62,120 nt of DNA from an uncultured Coprococcus sp. (GCA_934247115.1 CAKQIY010000013.1:1-62120), one strand, 5' to 3'. Counted from the stretch's first letter, positions 1 through 8,834 are shown. Numbers and translations: made by a program. The notes: a model not told the origin generated them from the sequence alone.

Positions 1-46
1 ACCACAGAAGGCATTTATGTCTGTCCTGAAGCTTGATGAGGAATAG
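1..46 (+). CDS. lepA: Elongation factor 4 (LepA), C-terminal end only
   Basis: Only the last 14 codons are present: the frame starting at base 2 reads PQKAFMSVLKLDEE and stops at 44-46. LepA proteins end with a conserved basic tail of the form P-Q-(E/K)-A-F-M-(A/S)-V-L-K, and lepA stands directly before hemW in most Firmicutes, so both the residues and the order agree. LepA is a ribosome-associated GTPase that acts during stalled or difficult translocation. The gene body lies outside the window and nothing more can be said about it. Confidence 0.82.
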   Translation, partial: PQKAFMSVLKLDEE

Positions 47-93
47 AGAAGACCGGGAACACAGTGACGCGGTTATAAAAATAATAGAATCTT

Positions 94-149
94 AGAAAAG
101 CCGTTAATGAGAGCATTCTGACAGGAGCATTCTTAGTAGCGGCTTTTTT
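94..149 (+). terminator. Rho-independent-like terminator between lepA and hemW
   Basis: AAAAGCCG (96-103) pairs with CGGCTTTT (140-147) and is followed by further T residues to 149. The 36-base loop carries a direct repeat of GAGCATTCT (111-119 and 125-133). The loop is long, so efficiency is uncertain. It sits after the lepA stop and before the hemW start. Confidence 0.5.
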
Positions 150-218
150 CGTGCAGCAACGATAACAGAGAAGTATAGCGATAGGAAAATACAAGAATAA
201 GAAAAAGGACAGATACAA

Positions 219-1523
219 ATGATAGACCTAGTGAATACTGAAAATTTTGACGGGGATCTCGGTGGAGAGATCATGGATGATGAAACCTCCGTGACATACG
301 AGAAAAAATCCCTCAGCATATATATACATATTCCGTTCTGTGTCAGAAAATGCAGCTACTGTGATTTTCTGTCATTTCCCGTTGGAAGATCCTGCATGGA
401 AGGATACGGATTGTACAGGGAAAAATATATAGAGGCTCTGTGTGAGGAGCTGCGAAGCTATGCCAGTATAGCGGAGACGCACAGGGTAAAAACCATATAC
501 ATAGGTGGAGGAACCCCATCCATACTGGAACCGGATGAGATCACAGTCATCATGACAACTGTCCGAAAGGTATTCGACGTTGCGGATGATGCGGAGATCA
601 GCATAGAGGTAAATCCCGGAACACTCACCAGCCGCAAGGCAGCGGAATACATTGCAAATGGCATCAACAGGATGAGCATAGGACTCCAGACCGCCCAGAA
701 GGATGAGCTGGAGGCCCTTGGCCGTATACACAACTACGACCAGTTCATCGCAGCATTTGACATGGCGCGGGAGGCTGGCTTTAGAAATATCAACATAGAT
801 CTCATGTCTGACATACCAGGGCAGACCATGAGATCATACCTTGACACACTGGAGAAGGTGCTCAGATGCAGGCCGGAGCACATATCATCCTACAGCCTGA
901 TAGTAGAAGATGGAACGCCTCTGGCAGCAGACCAGACTCTGCTCTCACAGATCCCGGATGAGGATGTGGACCGGCAGATGTACGACATAACGAACAAGCT
1001 GCTGGACACCGGCGGATATCACAGATACGAGATATCCAACTACGCCAAAGCCGGTTATGAGTGCAGACACAATATAGTCTATTGGACCCTCGGAGAATAT
1101 ATAGGAGTCGGAATCGGAGCAGCGTCCTTTCTGTACGGCAGACGCTACACCAACACATCCAGTCTGGAAGACTACATAGACGGAATGGAGAGACACCGGG
1201 AGCTGTTGACCTTCGGTGATCCCGTCGCAAATGCAGGAAAAGCCCGTGACATTCTGGAACAGATGCGCAATGTAGAAGAAGAACTTGATGCGGACAGGCT
1301 GATGGAGGAATATATGTTCCTCGGCCTGCGTATGATATCGGGTGTGAGTGCAGAGCGTTTCAACGATTACTTTGGCCACTCCATCTACGACATCTACGGT
1401 CCCGTCATAGACCGGTACAAAGCCTCAGGCCACCTCGAAGACGACCATGGCCTTATCCGCCTCACAAAAAAAGGCATCGACGTGAGCAACACGATCCTCG
1501 CGGACTTCCTCATAGAGGACTGA
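219..1523 (+). CDS. hemW: Heme chaperone HemW (radical SAM, coproporphyrinogen oxidase-like)
   Basis: The 434-residue protein carries the radical-SAM cluster motif HIPFCVRKCSYCDF, with cysteines near 41, 45 and 48 and the extra Cys-Asp-Phe typical of HemW/HemN, followed by the SAM-binding GGGTPS motif. HemW is thought to bind heme and deliver it to apoproteins, and is not itself the coproporphyrinogen oxidase. The C-terminal HemN domain (roughly 310-430) is present. The start at 219 has AAGGA at 205-209. An internal ATG at 273 is also preceded by a good GGTGGAG site and would remove a 18-residue acidic extension, so the true start is undecided. The position between lepA and hrcA is the standard Firmicutes order. 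Confidence 0.92.
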   Translation: MIDLVNTENFDGDLGGEIMDDETSVTYEKKSLSIYIHIPFCVRKCSYCDFLSFPVGRSCMEGYGLYREKYIEALCEELRSYASIAETHRVKTIYIGGGTPSILEPDEITVIMTTVRKVFDVADDAEISIEVNPGTLTSRKAAEYIANGINRMSIGLQTAQKDELEALGRIHNYDQFIAAFDMAREAGFRNINIDLMSDIPGQTMRSYLDTLEKVLRCRPEHISSYSLIVEDGTPLAADQTLLSQIPDEDVDRQMYDITNKLLDTGGYHRYEISNYAKAGYECRHNIVYWTLGEYIGVGIGAASFLYGRRYTNTSSLEDYIDGMERHRELLTFGDPVANAGKARDILEQMRNVEEELDADRLMEEYMFLGLRMISGVSAERFNDYFGHSIYDIYGPVIDRYKASGHLEDDHGLIRLTKKGIDVSNTILADFLIED

Positions 1524-1681
1524 CGGACGCGTCCTGAGGATGAAGAAAACTACACTGTATGGTTTGAAATCACGCTTGCCTATCAGCCTCTCGGACATTT
1601 CCAAAAATATAAAGTTTGGGGATATGGGCTTGCATTGTGAATTTGTGTGTACGTTATTTCATATGTATTATGTATGTCATT

Positions 1682-1753
1682 TTACATGCATGTGGTAGAC
1701 GTTTAGAGTGTCAGCCTTTACATGTATATGGAAGACACTCAGAGTGCCAGCCT
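1682..1753 (+). repeat. Two tandem copies of a 36-base repeat
   Basis: Copy 1 (1682-1717) and copy 2 (1718-1753) align without gaps and agree at most positions. Shared words are TTACATG, TGG-AGAC and AGAGTG-CAGCCT. The second copy ends in the left outer arm of the inverted repeat that follows. Confidence 0.75.
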
Positions 1754-1971
1754 TTAATTCGTAAGTACAGTAGCATGCCTACAGCTGCCATATGCTCAAT
1801 CGGTAGCGAAAGCGTCCTTGCTTCGGGATTTCTTTGCTAAGGCGGAGCAGGCAGATGCCCTTATTGCCTGCGAAGCCGCATGCATATAAGAAATCCCGAA
1901 GCAAGGTAAGATGAGCGTGATTGAGCATATGGCAGCTGTAGACATGCGTCCGTCATTCCAAAGGCTGGCAC
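1744..1971. repeat. Long nested inverted repeat (palindrome about 228 bases)
   Basis: Three nested arms pair. GTGCCAGCCTTT (1744-1755) pairs with AAAGGCTGGCAC (1960-1971). The 28-base arm 1773-1800 pairs with 1920-1947 with one mismatch (core ACAGCTGCCATATGCTCAAT). CCTTGCTTCGGGATTTCTT (1816-1834) pairs perfectly with 1888-1906. A GCAGGCA/TGCCTGC hairpin (1847-1853, 1865-1871) forms the centre. No ORF of known type is inside. It could be a miniature inverted-repeat element, a structured RNA or the scar of an old insertion. Confidence 0.8.
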
Positions 1972-2014
1972 GACCGTTAAACATAAAAAATTCACAAAAA
2001 AGTCCGTTATTTTG

Positions 2015-2043
2015 TTGACAAAAAGGGGCGTGGGTGTTAGATT
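2015..2043 (+). promoter_or_regulatory. Vegetative (SigA-type) promoter of the hrcA operon
   Basis: A perfect -35 TTGACA (2015-2020) is followed after 17 bases by TAGATT (2038-2043) as the best -10. The predicted start of transcription falls just before or within the CIRCE operator, the usual arrangement for HrcA repression. Confidence 0.75.
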
Positions 2044-2054
2044 ATGTTTAGTGG

Positions 2055-2081
2055 TTAGCACTCGGATATGTTGAGTGCTAA
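2055..2081 (+). promoter_or_regulatory. CIRCE operator (HrcA binding site)
   Basis: Exact consensus TTAGCACTC (2055-2063), nine-base spacer, GAGTGCTAA (2073-2081). HrcA binds this inverted repeat to repress the dnaK operon. The gene for HrcA follows immediately, so the operon is autoregulated. The element also rules out the upstream ATG at 2068 as the hrcA start. Confidence 0.98.
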
Positions 2082-2109
2082 TAAAGCAAAAAGCAAAAGG
2101 AATGATAGT

Positions 2110-3150
2110 ATGGAACTTGACGAGAGAAAAGTCAGAATTCTTAAAGCGATCGTTTCTAACTACCTTGAGACTGGAGAGCCGGTGGGCTCGAGGACCATTT
2201 CCAAGCTGGGAGACATGAATGTCAGCCCGGCCACCATCAGGAATGAGATGTCAGACTTGGAGGAGATGGGATATATATGCCAGCCTCATGCATCAGCGGG
2301 AAGAATTCCTACAGATGCCGGCTACAGATTCTATGTTGACAGTATTATGGCAGACAGGGATGAAGAGAGAGCTGGAGATCAGGAGGAGAGGGAGAACCTT
2401 CTTCAGAGGGTTGATAAGCTCGAGAAGCTCCTCAAGCAGGTAGCCAGAGTGCTCGCAGCGAATACACAGTATGCGACGCTGGTCACCATGCCACAGTACA
2501 ACAACACAGTGAAGTTCATCCAGCTGTCACAGGTTGATGATACAACACTGCTGGCGGTCATCATGGTAGATGGCAACATAGTCAAGAACAAGCTGATCAA
2601 GACAACGTACAGCCTGAAGAATGAAGACATTTTAAAATTCAATATTTTGCTGAACACATTTCTTCAGGGTGCTGCACTTCAGGATATCAACCTGGAACTC
2701 ATACAGACCATGAAGGTTCAGGCCGGTGAGTATGCGGAGATTCTTGAGACGATATTCCAGGGAATCATGGAGGCGATCCATGAGGCCGATGACCTGAAGG
2801 TATATACAAGCGGAGCAACCAATGTGCTCAAGTATCCGGAGCTGGCGAACACGTCATCAGCCGAGAAGCTGCTGGGAACGCTGGAGGATATAGAGGACAA
2901 AGAAGAATTTGCAAAGCATGTTGAGGATGTGATCCAGCAGGACAGCGATATCCAGATCCTTATAGGACAGGAGAACAGCGATGAGAACCTGAAGGACTGC
3001 TCGCTTGTAACAGCCACGTACAAGATGCCTGAGGGCGCCAAGGGAACCATAGGAATCATTGGTCCGAAGCGAATGGATTACAAGAAAGTGGTAACAATGC
3101 TCAAGGAACTTACCGGAGAGCTTGATGATATATTTAACAACAATGGATAG
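2110..3150 (+). CDS. hrcA: Heat-inducible transcription repressor HrcA
   Basis: A 346-residue HrcA with the N-terminal winged helix (ERKVRILKAIVSNYLETGEP and PATIRNEMSDLEEMGYI) and the C-terminal GAF-like and insertion domains; length is typical. It represses its own operon through CIRCE and depends on GroEL/GroES for activity in Bacillus. I use the ATG at 2110, which has AAAAGG about nine bases upstream and opens MELDERKVRIL, instead of an in-frame ATG at 2068 that lies inside the CIRCE spacer. grpE follows 65 bases downstream. Confidence 0.96.
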   Translation: MELDERKVRILKAIVSNYLETGEPVGSRTISKLGDMNVSPATIRNEMSDLEEMGYICQPHASAGRIPTDAGYRFYVDSIMADRDEERAGDQEERENLLQRVDKLEKLLKQVARVLAANTQYATLVTMPQYNNTVKFIQLSQVDDTTLLAVIMVDGNIVKNKLIKTTYSLKNEDILKFNILLNTFLQGAALQDINLELIQTMKVQAGEYAEILETIFQGIMEAIHEADDLKVYTSGATNVLKYPELANTSSAEKLLGTLEDIEDKEEFAKHVEDVIQQDSDIQILIGQENSDENLKDCSLVTATYKMPEGAKGTIGIIGPKRMDYKKVVTMLKELTGELDDIFNNNG

Positions 3151-3215
3151 ATCAAGAGAAGGGATGCACCGGCAGGAGCAGGCCCTGTGATGAAAGTAGA
3201 ATAGGAGGATATGTA

Positions 3216-3881
3216 ATGGCTGATAGCAATAACAGTACTGCATCCGACAAGAAGGTCAAAACAGAGCAGACAGCTTCTGAGACAATAGTTGGAGATGCTT
3301 CAGCGGAGATAAAAGACAGCGAGGAATCCACAGTAAAGGTTACTGAGACCGTGGATGTTCCTGAGGAGCAGGCAGAGACTTCCAAGCCTCAGCATGTGGC
3401 AAAGGAGAACAGACGTGGAGGCAAGGCTCTCCGTGAGGAGAACGAGAAGCTCAAGGAGCGCTGCAAGGATGCAGAAGCTAAGTACACAAGACTTCTCGCA
3501 GAGTGTGAGAACATCAGACAGAGAAATGAAAAAGAATCCGGAAAGCTGTATGACATAGGTGCCAAGGGAGTTCTTGAGAAGCTCCTTCCGGTTGTTGATA
3601 ACTTTGAGAGAGCACTGGCAGCCATACCTGAGGATGAGAAAGACAGACCATTTGAGTCAGGAGTTGCCAACATATACAAGCAGCTTATGACTTCACTTGA
3701 TAACATAGGTGTAAAGCCTATGGATTGTGCTGGACAGCAGTTTGATCCAACATATCACAATGCCGTGATGCATGTTGAGGATGACAATTACGAAGATAAT
3801 GTCATCGTCGAGGAGATGCAGAAGGGATACATGTACAAGGATCAGGTGCTCAGATTCAGCATGGTAAAGGTAGCAAATTAA
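3216..3881 (+). CDS. grpE: Nucleotide exchange factor GrpE
   Basis: A 221-residue GrpE. The first 65 residues are acidic, low-complexity and presumably disordered. A long helix that would form the dimer coiled coil follows (about 70-120), and the C-terminal beta domain carries the family motif MYKDQVLRFSMVKVAN. GrpE releases ADP from DnaK. The start has AGGAGG at 3203-3208. It is second in the CIRCE-controlled operon, between its regulator and its partner dnaK. Confidence 0.97.
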   Translation: MADSNNSTASDKKVKTEQTASETIVGDASAEIKDSEESTVKVTETVDVPEEQAETSKPQHVAKENRRGGKALREENEKLKERCKDAEAKYTRLLAECENIRQRNEKESGKLYDIGAKGVLEKLLPVVDNFERALAAIPEDEKDRPFESGVANIYKQLMTSLDNIGVKPMDCAGQQFDPTYHNAVMHVEDDNYEDNVIVEEMQKGYMYKDQVLRFSMVKVAN

Positions 3882-3887
3882 ACTTCA

Positions 3888-3919
3888 TAAGAAGGGCCCA
3901 CGGAGTGGGAGATTTCTTA
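3888..3919 (+). other. Hairpin between grpE and dnaK
   Basis: TAAGAA (3888-3893) pairs with TTCTTA (3914-3919), and inside it CCCAC (3897-3901) pairs with GTGGG (3905-3909). No T tract follows, so it is not a classical terminator. It could be an mRNA processing or stabilising structure that sets dnaK levels apart from hrcA/grpE. Confidence 0.45.
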
Positions 3920-3952
3920 ATATTGTAAAATTTTTTCTAGGAGGAAAAGACA

Positions 3953-5800
3953 ATGGGTAAGATTATAGGTATTGACTTAGGTACAACAAATTCATGTGTA
4001 GCAGTTATGGAAGGTGGTAAGCCTGTAGTTATAGCTAACTCAGAGGGTATGAGAACAACACCTTCAGTAGTAGGTTTCCTGAAGACAGGAGAGAGAGTAG
4101 TAGGAGAGCCTGCAAAGCGTCAGGCAGTTACCAACGCTGATAAGACAATTTCATCTATCAAGCGTCATATGGGTACAGATTACAGAGTAACTATTGATGA
4201 TAAGAAGTATTCTCCACAGGAGATCTCAGCAATGATCCTTCAGAAACTGAAGGCAGATGCTGAAGGATATCTTGGAGAGAAGGTTACAGAGGCAGTTATC
4301 ACAGTTCCTGCTTACTTCTCAGATGGACAGAGACAGGCAACAAAGGATGCCGGTAAGATCGCAGGTCTTGACGTAAAGCGTATCATCAACGAGCCTACAG
4401 CAGCAGCTCTTTCATATGGTCTTGACAATGAGCAGGAGCAGAGAATCATGGTTTACGATTTAGGTGGTGGTACATTTGATGTATCTATCATTGAGATCGG
4501 TGAGGGAGTCATCGAGGTTCTTGCAACAGCCGGTGATAACAAGCTCGGTGGTGATGATTTCGATAACGCTATTACACAGTACATGCTTGACGAGTTCAAG
4601 AAGGCTGAGGGCATCGACCTTTCAGGTGATAAGATGGCTATGCAGAGATTAAAGGAAGCAGCAGAGAAGGCCAAGAAGGAGCTGTCATCAGCTACAACAA
4701 CCAACATCAACCTTCCTTTCATCACAGCTAACCAGGATGGCCCAAAGCATTTTGATATGAACCTTACAAGAGCTAAGTTCGATGAGCTTACAGCAGATCT
4801 CGTTGATAGAACAAAGGGCCCTGTAAACACAGCACTTGCTGATGCAGGCCTTACAGCAGCAGAGCTTGACAAGGTGCTTCTTGTCGGTGGTTCAACACGT
4901 ATCATCGCTGTACAGGAAGAGGTTAAGAGACTTACAGGTAAGGAGCCATTCAAGGGAATCAACCCTGATGAGTGTGTTGCCATCGGTGCTTGTATCCAGG
5001 GTGGTAAGCTTGCCGGAGATGCCGGTGCAGGTGAGATCCTTCTTCTGGATGTTACACCACTTACACTTTCAATCGAGACAATGGGTGGTATAGCTACTCA
5101 CCTTATCGAGAGAAATACAACAATCCCTACAAAGAAGAGCCAGATCTTCTCAACAGCACAGGATAATCAGGATGCCGTTGATATCAATGTAGTACAGGGT
5201 GAGAGACAGTTTGCAAAGGACAACAAGAGCCTTGGCAGATTCAGACTTGATGGTATCGCTCCAGCAAGACGTGGCGTTCCACAGATCGAGGTTACATTCG
5301 ATATCGATGCAAATGGTATCGTAAATGTATCAGCAAAGGATCTCGGAACAGGAAGAGAGCAGCACATCACTATCACATCAGGAACATCACTTTCAGATGA
5401 TGATATCGATAGAGCAGTTAAGGAAGCAGCAGAGTACGAGGCTCAGGATAAGAAGCGTAAGGAAGGCATCGAGGCAAGAAATGAGGCAGATGCACTTGCA
5501 TTCCAGACAGAGAAGGCACTCGGTGAGGTAGGAGATAAGCTTTCAGATTCTGACAAGGCTGGCGTAAAGGCAGATCTTGACTCCTTAAGAGCAGCAATAG
5601 ACAGCACAGATGCAGAGAATATGAGCGATGCAGATGTAGATAAGATCAAGGCTGCAAAGGATAAGCTGATGGAGAGCGCACAGAGCCTGTTCTCAAAGCT
5701 CTATGAGCAGAACGGTCCTGGAGCAAATGCAGGAACAGGTGCAGGCACACCAGATTTCTCAGACGGAGACGTAGTTGACGGAGATTTCACAGAGGTATAA
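3953..5800 (+). CDS. dnaK: Molecular chaperone DnaK (Hsp70)
   Basis: A 615-residue Hsp70, of usual Gram-positive length. The ATPase domain begins GIDLGTTNSCVAV and includes the phosphate loop VYDLGGGTFDVS. The substrate domain follows from about residue 365 (LLLDVTPLTLSIET), then a helical lid and a Gly/Ala-rich acidic tail ending DGDVVDGDFTEV. A strong TAGGAGG precedes the ATG. Codon use shifts towards GGT, TCA and ACA relative to hrcA, as expected for a highly expressed gene. It works with DnaJ and GrpE encoded on either side. Confidence 0.99.
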   Translation: MGKIIGIDLGTTNSCVAVMEGGKPVVIANSEGMRTTPSVVGFLKTGERVVGEPAKRQAVTNADKTISSIKRHMGTDYRVTIDDKKYSPQEISAMILQKLKADAEGYLGEKVTEAVITVPAYFSDGQRQATKDAGKIAGLDVKRIINEPTAAALSYGLDNEQEQRIMVYDLGGGTFDVSIIEIGEGVIEVLATAGDNKLGGDDFDNAITQYMLDEFKKAEGIDLSGDKMAMQRLKEAAEKAKKELSSATTTNINLPFITANQDGPKHFDMNLTRAKFDELTADLVDRTKGPVNTALADAGLTAAELDKVLLVGGSTRIIAVQEEVKRLTGKEPFKGINPDECVAIGACIQGGKLAGDAGAGEILLLDVTPLTLSIETMGGIATHLIERNTTIPTKKSQIFSTAQDNQDAVDINVVQGERQFAKDNKSLGRFRLDGIAPARRGVPQIEVTFDIDANGIVNVSAKDLGTGREQHITITSGTSLSDDDIDRAVKEAAEYEAQDKKRKEGIEARNEADALAFQTEKALGEVGDKLSDSDKAGVKADLDSLRAAIDSTDAENMSDADVDKIKAAKDKLMESAQSLFSKLYEQNGPGANAGTGAGTPDFSDGDVVDGDFTEV

Positions 5801-5825
5801 TAATATACGATGAAAGGTAAAGGTT

Positions 5826-6986
5826 ATGGCAGAGACAAAGACCGATTATTATGAAGTCCTTGGTGTTACCAGGGGCGCCTCTGAAGCCGAGATCAAGAGA
5901 GCATATCGAGTAGTAGCCAAGAAGTATCACCCGGATATGAACCCGGGTGATGAGGAAGCTGCAGAGAAGTTCAAAGAGGCCGCAGAGGCATATGCAGTTC
6001 TCAGTGATCCTGAGAAACGTGCGAAGTATGACCAGTTTGGTCATGCGGCATTTGATCAGAATGCAGGTGCCGGAGGCGGATTTGGAGGCTTCGACTTCGC
6101 AGATATGGGAGATATCTTTGGAGATATCTTCGGAGATATGTTTGGTGGTGCAAGCCGTCAGAGAAATACAAATGGCCCTATGAAGGGTGCGAATATCAAG
6201 ACCACCATCAGAGTAGCATTTGAAGAGGCTATTTTTGGTACACAGAAAGAGCTTGAGCTTCCTCTGAAGGATGAGTGTGATGTATGTAAGGGAACCGGTT
6301 CACAGCCGGGACATCAGCCGGAGATCTGTGGCAAGTGTGGCGGTAAGGGACAGATAGTCACAACACAGCAGTCACTGTTCGGTGTGGTACGTAATGTCCA
6401 GACATGTCCTGATTGTAGTGGTTCAGGTAAGATCATCAGGTATAAGTGCAGCAACTGTGCTGGTACAGGATATGTAAAGAGCAGAAAGAAGATACAGATA
6501 GCTATTCCACCAGGAGTAGATAATGGAACAAATATCCGTATCAAGGGCAAAGGTGAGCCAGGTATCAATGGCGGTGAGAGAGGAGATCTTACAGTTACAA
6601 TTCTCGTAGATCGTCACCCTAACTTCCAGAGACAGGAGTACAATCTGTATTCATCTGAGCCTATCACATTCACACAGGCAGCTCTTGGTGGAACGATCAA
6701 GATCAACACCATCGAAGGAGAGGTTGACTACACGATACCGCCTGGAACACAGACAGATACACGTATCAAGCTGAAGGGCAAGGGTGTACCAAACCTTAAG
6801 AACCCTACACAGCGAGGCGATCACTATGTAACACTTGTCGTACAGGTTCCTGAGAAGCTGACAGAGGAGCAGAAGAAGATCCTCAACCAGTATGAACAGG
6901 CTACACTTGTAGAGACAAGACCTGCAATGGATTCAGCAGGACCATTTACATTTGGTGATCACAAGAGAAGAAAGAAGAAACAGTAG
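5826..6986 (+). CDS. dnaJ: Co-chaperone DnaJ (Hsp40)
   Basis: A 386-residue class I Hsp40. The J domain has the HPD tripeptide (KKYHPDMNPG), followed by a Gly/Phe-rich segment (about 75-105), four zinc-binding repeats (CDVCKGTG, CGKCGGKG, CPDCSGSG, CSNCAGTG) and two C-terminal substrate domains. It stimulates DnaK ATPase and delivers unfolded clients. It starts 25 bases after dnaK and is last of the core heat-shock genes, followed by prmA as in Bacillus. Confidence 0.98.
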   Translation: MAETKTDYYEVLGVTRGASEAEIKRAYRVVAKKYHPDMNPGDEEAAEKFKEAAEAYAVLSDPEKRAKYDQFGHAAFDQNAGAGGGFGGFDFADMGDIFGDIFGDMFGGASRQRNTNGPMKGANIKTTIRVAFEEAIFGTQKELELPLKDECDVCKGTGSQPGHQPEICGKCGGKGQIVTTQQSLFGVVRNVQTCPDCSGSGKIIRYKCSNCAGTGYVKSRKKIQIAIPPGVDNGTNIRIKGKGEPGINGGERGDLTVTILVDRHPNFQRQEYNLYSSEPITFTQAALGGTIKINTIEGEVDYTIPPGTQTDTRIKLKGKGVPNLKNPTQRGDHYVTLVVQVPEKLTEEQKKILNQYEQATLVETRPAMDSAGPFTFGDHKRRKKKQ

Positions 6987-7012
6987 AATAATAAAAGCAG
7001 GTAAATAAATAT

Positions 7013-7975
7013 ATGAAATGGACGAAGCTCACAATAGACACAACATGTGAAGCTGAAGACCTGATAAGCGCCTTCCTCGAAGAGGAAGGCGTTTTGGGTG
7101 TTCAGATAGAAGATAATATTCCTCTCACTGAGGAGGAGATGGAGACGATGTTTGTCGATCTCCTGCCGGATGATATGCCGGAGAATGATGGAACCGCGAA
7201 GGTGTCATGCTTCCTTGACGATACATTTGATGTACAGGAGATCAAGGATAAGGTGGCTGCAGAGATCAGGAGACTTTCAGAGTTCCTTCCTGTTGGAACC
7301 GGAGAGATAACTGAGAGCGAGACAAAGGATGAGGACTGGAGAGATAACTGGAAGGCCTACTTCAAGCCGTTCAGACTCTATGACAATATCATCATCAAAC
7401 CTACCTGGGAGGAGGTTCCTGAGGATGCCACAGATGATGATATCATCATAGAGATAGATCCGGGAACAGCATTCGGAACGGGCTCACATGAGACCACAAG
7501 ACTGTGTATTGGACAGCTCAAGAAATATATGAAAGACGGCGACGAGATACTTGACGCGGGAAGCGGCAGCGGTATATTGTCATTTGTATGCAATAAGCTG
7601 GGCGCGGAGCACGTGCTCGGAATAGATATAGATCCGATAGCTGTGGATGTGGCAGGAGAGAACCGGGACGTGAACCATATTCCGGAGGATGCAGTGGAAT
7701 TCAAGTGCGGCAATGTGCTTGAAGATCAGAAGCTGGTCGATTCCATAGGCGCGAATTATGACATAGTGGTTGCGAATATACTTGCAGATGTCATCATACC
7801 TATGTCTGCGGTGGTTCAGAAGTTCATGAAGGACGATGGGTTGTTCATATCATCCGGAATAATCAATATAAAGGAAGAAGAAGTGCGACAGGCTCTTCTT
7901 GACAATAACTTCGATATCGTAGATACTGTCTACATGAATGACTGGGTCAGCTTTGTTGCAAAAAAGCATGTATGA
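7013..7975 (+). CDS. prmA: Ribosomal protein L11 methyltransferase PrmA
   Basis: A 320-residue PrmA. It has an N-terminal L11-recognition domain (about 1-110), a linker with the family segment DWRDNWKAYFKPFR, then a Rossmann methyltransferase with PGTAFGTGSHETTRLC, the SAM-binding loop LDAGSGSGILSF and the catalytic-site motif VANILADVI. It trimethylates lysines of ribosomal protein L11. Its place after dnaJ and before rsmE matches the Bacillus operon. Confidence 0.96.
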   Translation: MKWTKLTIDTTCEAEDLISAFLEEEGVLGVQIEDNIPLTEEEMETMFVDLLPDDMPENDGTAKVSCFLDDTFDVQEIKDKVAAEIRRLSEFLPVGTGEITESETKDEDWRDNWKAYFKPFRLYDNIIIKPTWEEVPEDATDDDIIIEIDPGTAFGTGSHETTRLCIGQLKKYMKDGDEILDAGSGSGILSFVCNKLGAEHVLGIDIDPIAVDVAGENRDVNHIPEDAVEFKCGNVLEDQKLVDSIGANYDIVVANILADVIIPMSAVVQKFMKDDGLFISSGIINIKEEEVRQALLDNNFDIVDTVYMNDWVSFVAKKHV

Positions 7976-8003
7976 TTCAGCGTGTGAGAGGGAATAATCA
8001 TAT

Positions 8004-8756
8004 ATGAACAGATTCTTTGTGGATATAGATGGCAGAGAGATAGGAACAGATATAAGCATAACAGGCGGAGACGTTAATCATATCAGGAACGTTCTCCGCC
8101 TTAAAGTGGGTCAGGAGATACTTGTCAGTGACGGCAGGGGCAGGGATTATACCTGCAGTATCTCGGATATAGAAAGTGATGCGGTCGTATGCCGCGTTGA
8201 GGATATCAATGACAATTTTGCGGAGCTTCCTGTGAAGGTAACCCTTTTCCAGGGCTATCCGAAGTCGGACAAGATGGATCTGATAGTACAGAAGATGGTG
8301 GAGCTTGGAGTTCACCGTATAGTCCCTGTGTTCACTGCAAGGACCATAGTGAAGCTCGATGCGAAGAAGGCGGCGAAGAAGACAGAGAGATATCAGACCA
8401 TAGCAGAATCTGCAGCCAAGCAGTCGGGCCGCGGCATAGTGCCGGAGATCACGGAGCCGATTACATTTGTACAGGCGGTAGAACTGGCGAGGGGGCTCGA
8501 CAGGAATATCATTCCGTATGAAGAAGCGGAAGGTATTGAGAAGTCCAGACAGATCATAGAGGATATAACGGCTTCATCATGCAGGAGTCTGGGGATATTC
8601 ATAGGCCCGGAGGGCGGATTTGCCCGGGAAGAGGTGGAGCAGGCTGTAGCGGCAGGAGCGGAATGTATAACACTTGGACACAGGATCCTCCGCACAGAGA
8701 CGGCGGGGCTTGCGGTCATGTCCGTTATCATGTTTGGCGCAGACAGGGACAGTTAG
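8004..8756 (+). CDS. rsmE: 16S rRNA (uracil(1498)-N3)-methyltransferase RsmE
   Basis: A 250-residue SPOUT-fold enzyme. The N-terminal PUA-like domain contains DVNHIRNVLRLKVG, and the C-terminal knot has the family signatures GPEGGFAREEVE and LGHRILRTETAGLAVMS. It methylates U1498 of 16S rRNA. It is separated from prmA by 28 bases, so the two ribosome-modifying enzymes are probably co-transcribed with the heat-shock operon. Confidence 0.95.
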   Translation: MNRFFVDIDGREIGTDISITGGDVNHIRNVLRLKVGQEILVSDGRGRDYTCSISDIESDAVVCRVEDINDNFAELPVKVTLFQGYPKSDKMDLIVQKMVELGVHRIVPVFTARTIVKLDAKKAAKKTERYQTIAESAAKQSGRGIVPEITEPITFVQAVELARGLDRNIIPYEEAEGIEKSRQIIEDITASSCRSLGIFIGPEGGFAREEVEQAVAAGAECITLGHRILRTETAGLAVMSVIMFGADRDS

Positions 8757-8793
8757 CAACGTACTATTAAAGATTATTGAGAGAAAGAAGCTT

Positions 8794-8816
8794 GAAGCCG
8801 GATATACGTCGGCTTC
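8794..8816 (+). other. Small hairpin before the cysteine desulfurase gene
   Basis: GAAGCCG (8794-8800) pairs with CGGCTTC (8810-8816) around a nine-base loop. There is no T tract. It ends just before an in-frame ATG at 8820, which argues against that ATG as the start of the next gene. Confidence 0.45.
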
Positions 8817-8834
8817 GGAATGGTGGAAGACGAC

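Larger units (their letters stand above)
1524..2014. other. Gene-free interval between hemW and the heat-shock promoter
   Basis: About 490 bases without a convincing gene. It holds a two-copy 36-base tandem repeat (1682-1753) and, overlapping its end, a long imperfect inverted repeat (1744-1971), each listed separately. The small ORFs here (for example 1616-1840) are read through the repeats, have no family resemblance and no good ribosome binding site. Confidence 0.7.

Noticed and set aside
1616..2061. Small ORFs on both strands in the hemW-hrcA interval
   Set aside because: They read through the tandem and inverted repeats, have no plausible ribosome binding sites and no family resemblance; the DNA structure explains the open frames.
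4453..4983. 176-codon ORF antisense to dnaK, and similar long antisense frames over spoIIIAE, xseA, spoIIIAH, recN and others
   Set aside because: These are shadows of genes with strong codon bias. The opposite-strand proteins are Ser/Thr-rich, lack ribosome binding sites and overlap well-identified genes completely.
8820..8834. ATG at 8820 as start of the cysteine desulfurase
   Set aside because: It follows directly on a hairpin with no Shine-Dalgarno match, whereas ATG 8835 has GGTGGA at good spacing and gives the usual N terminus.
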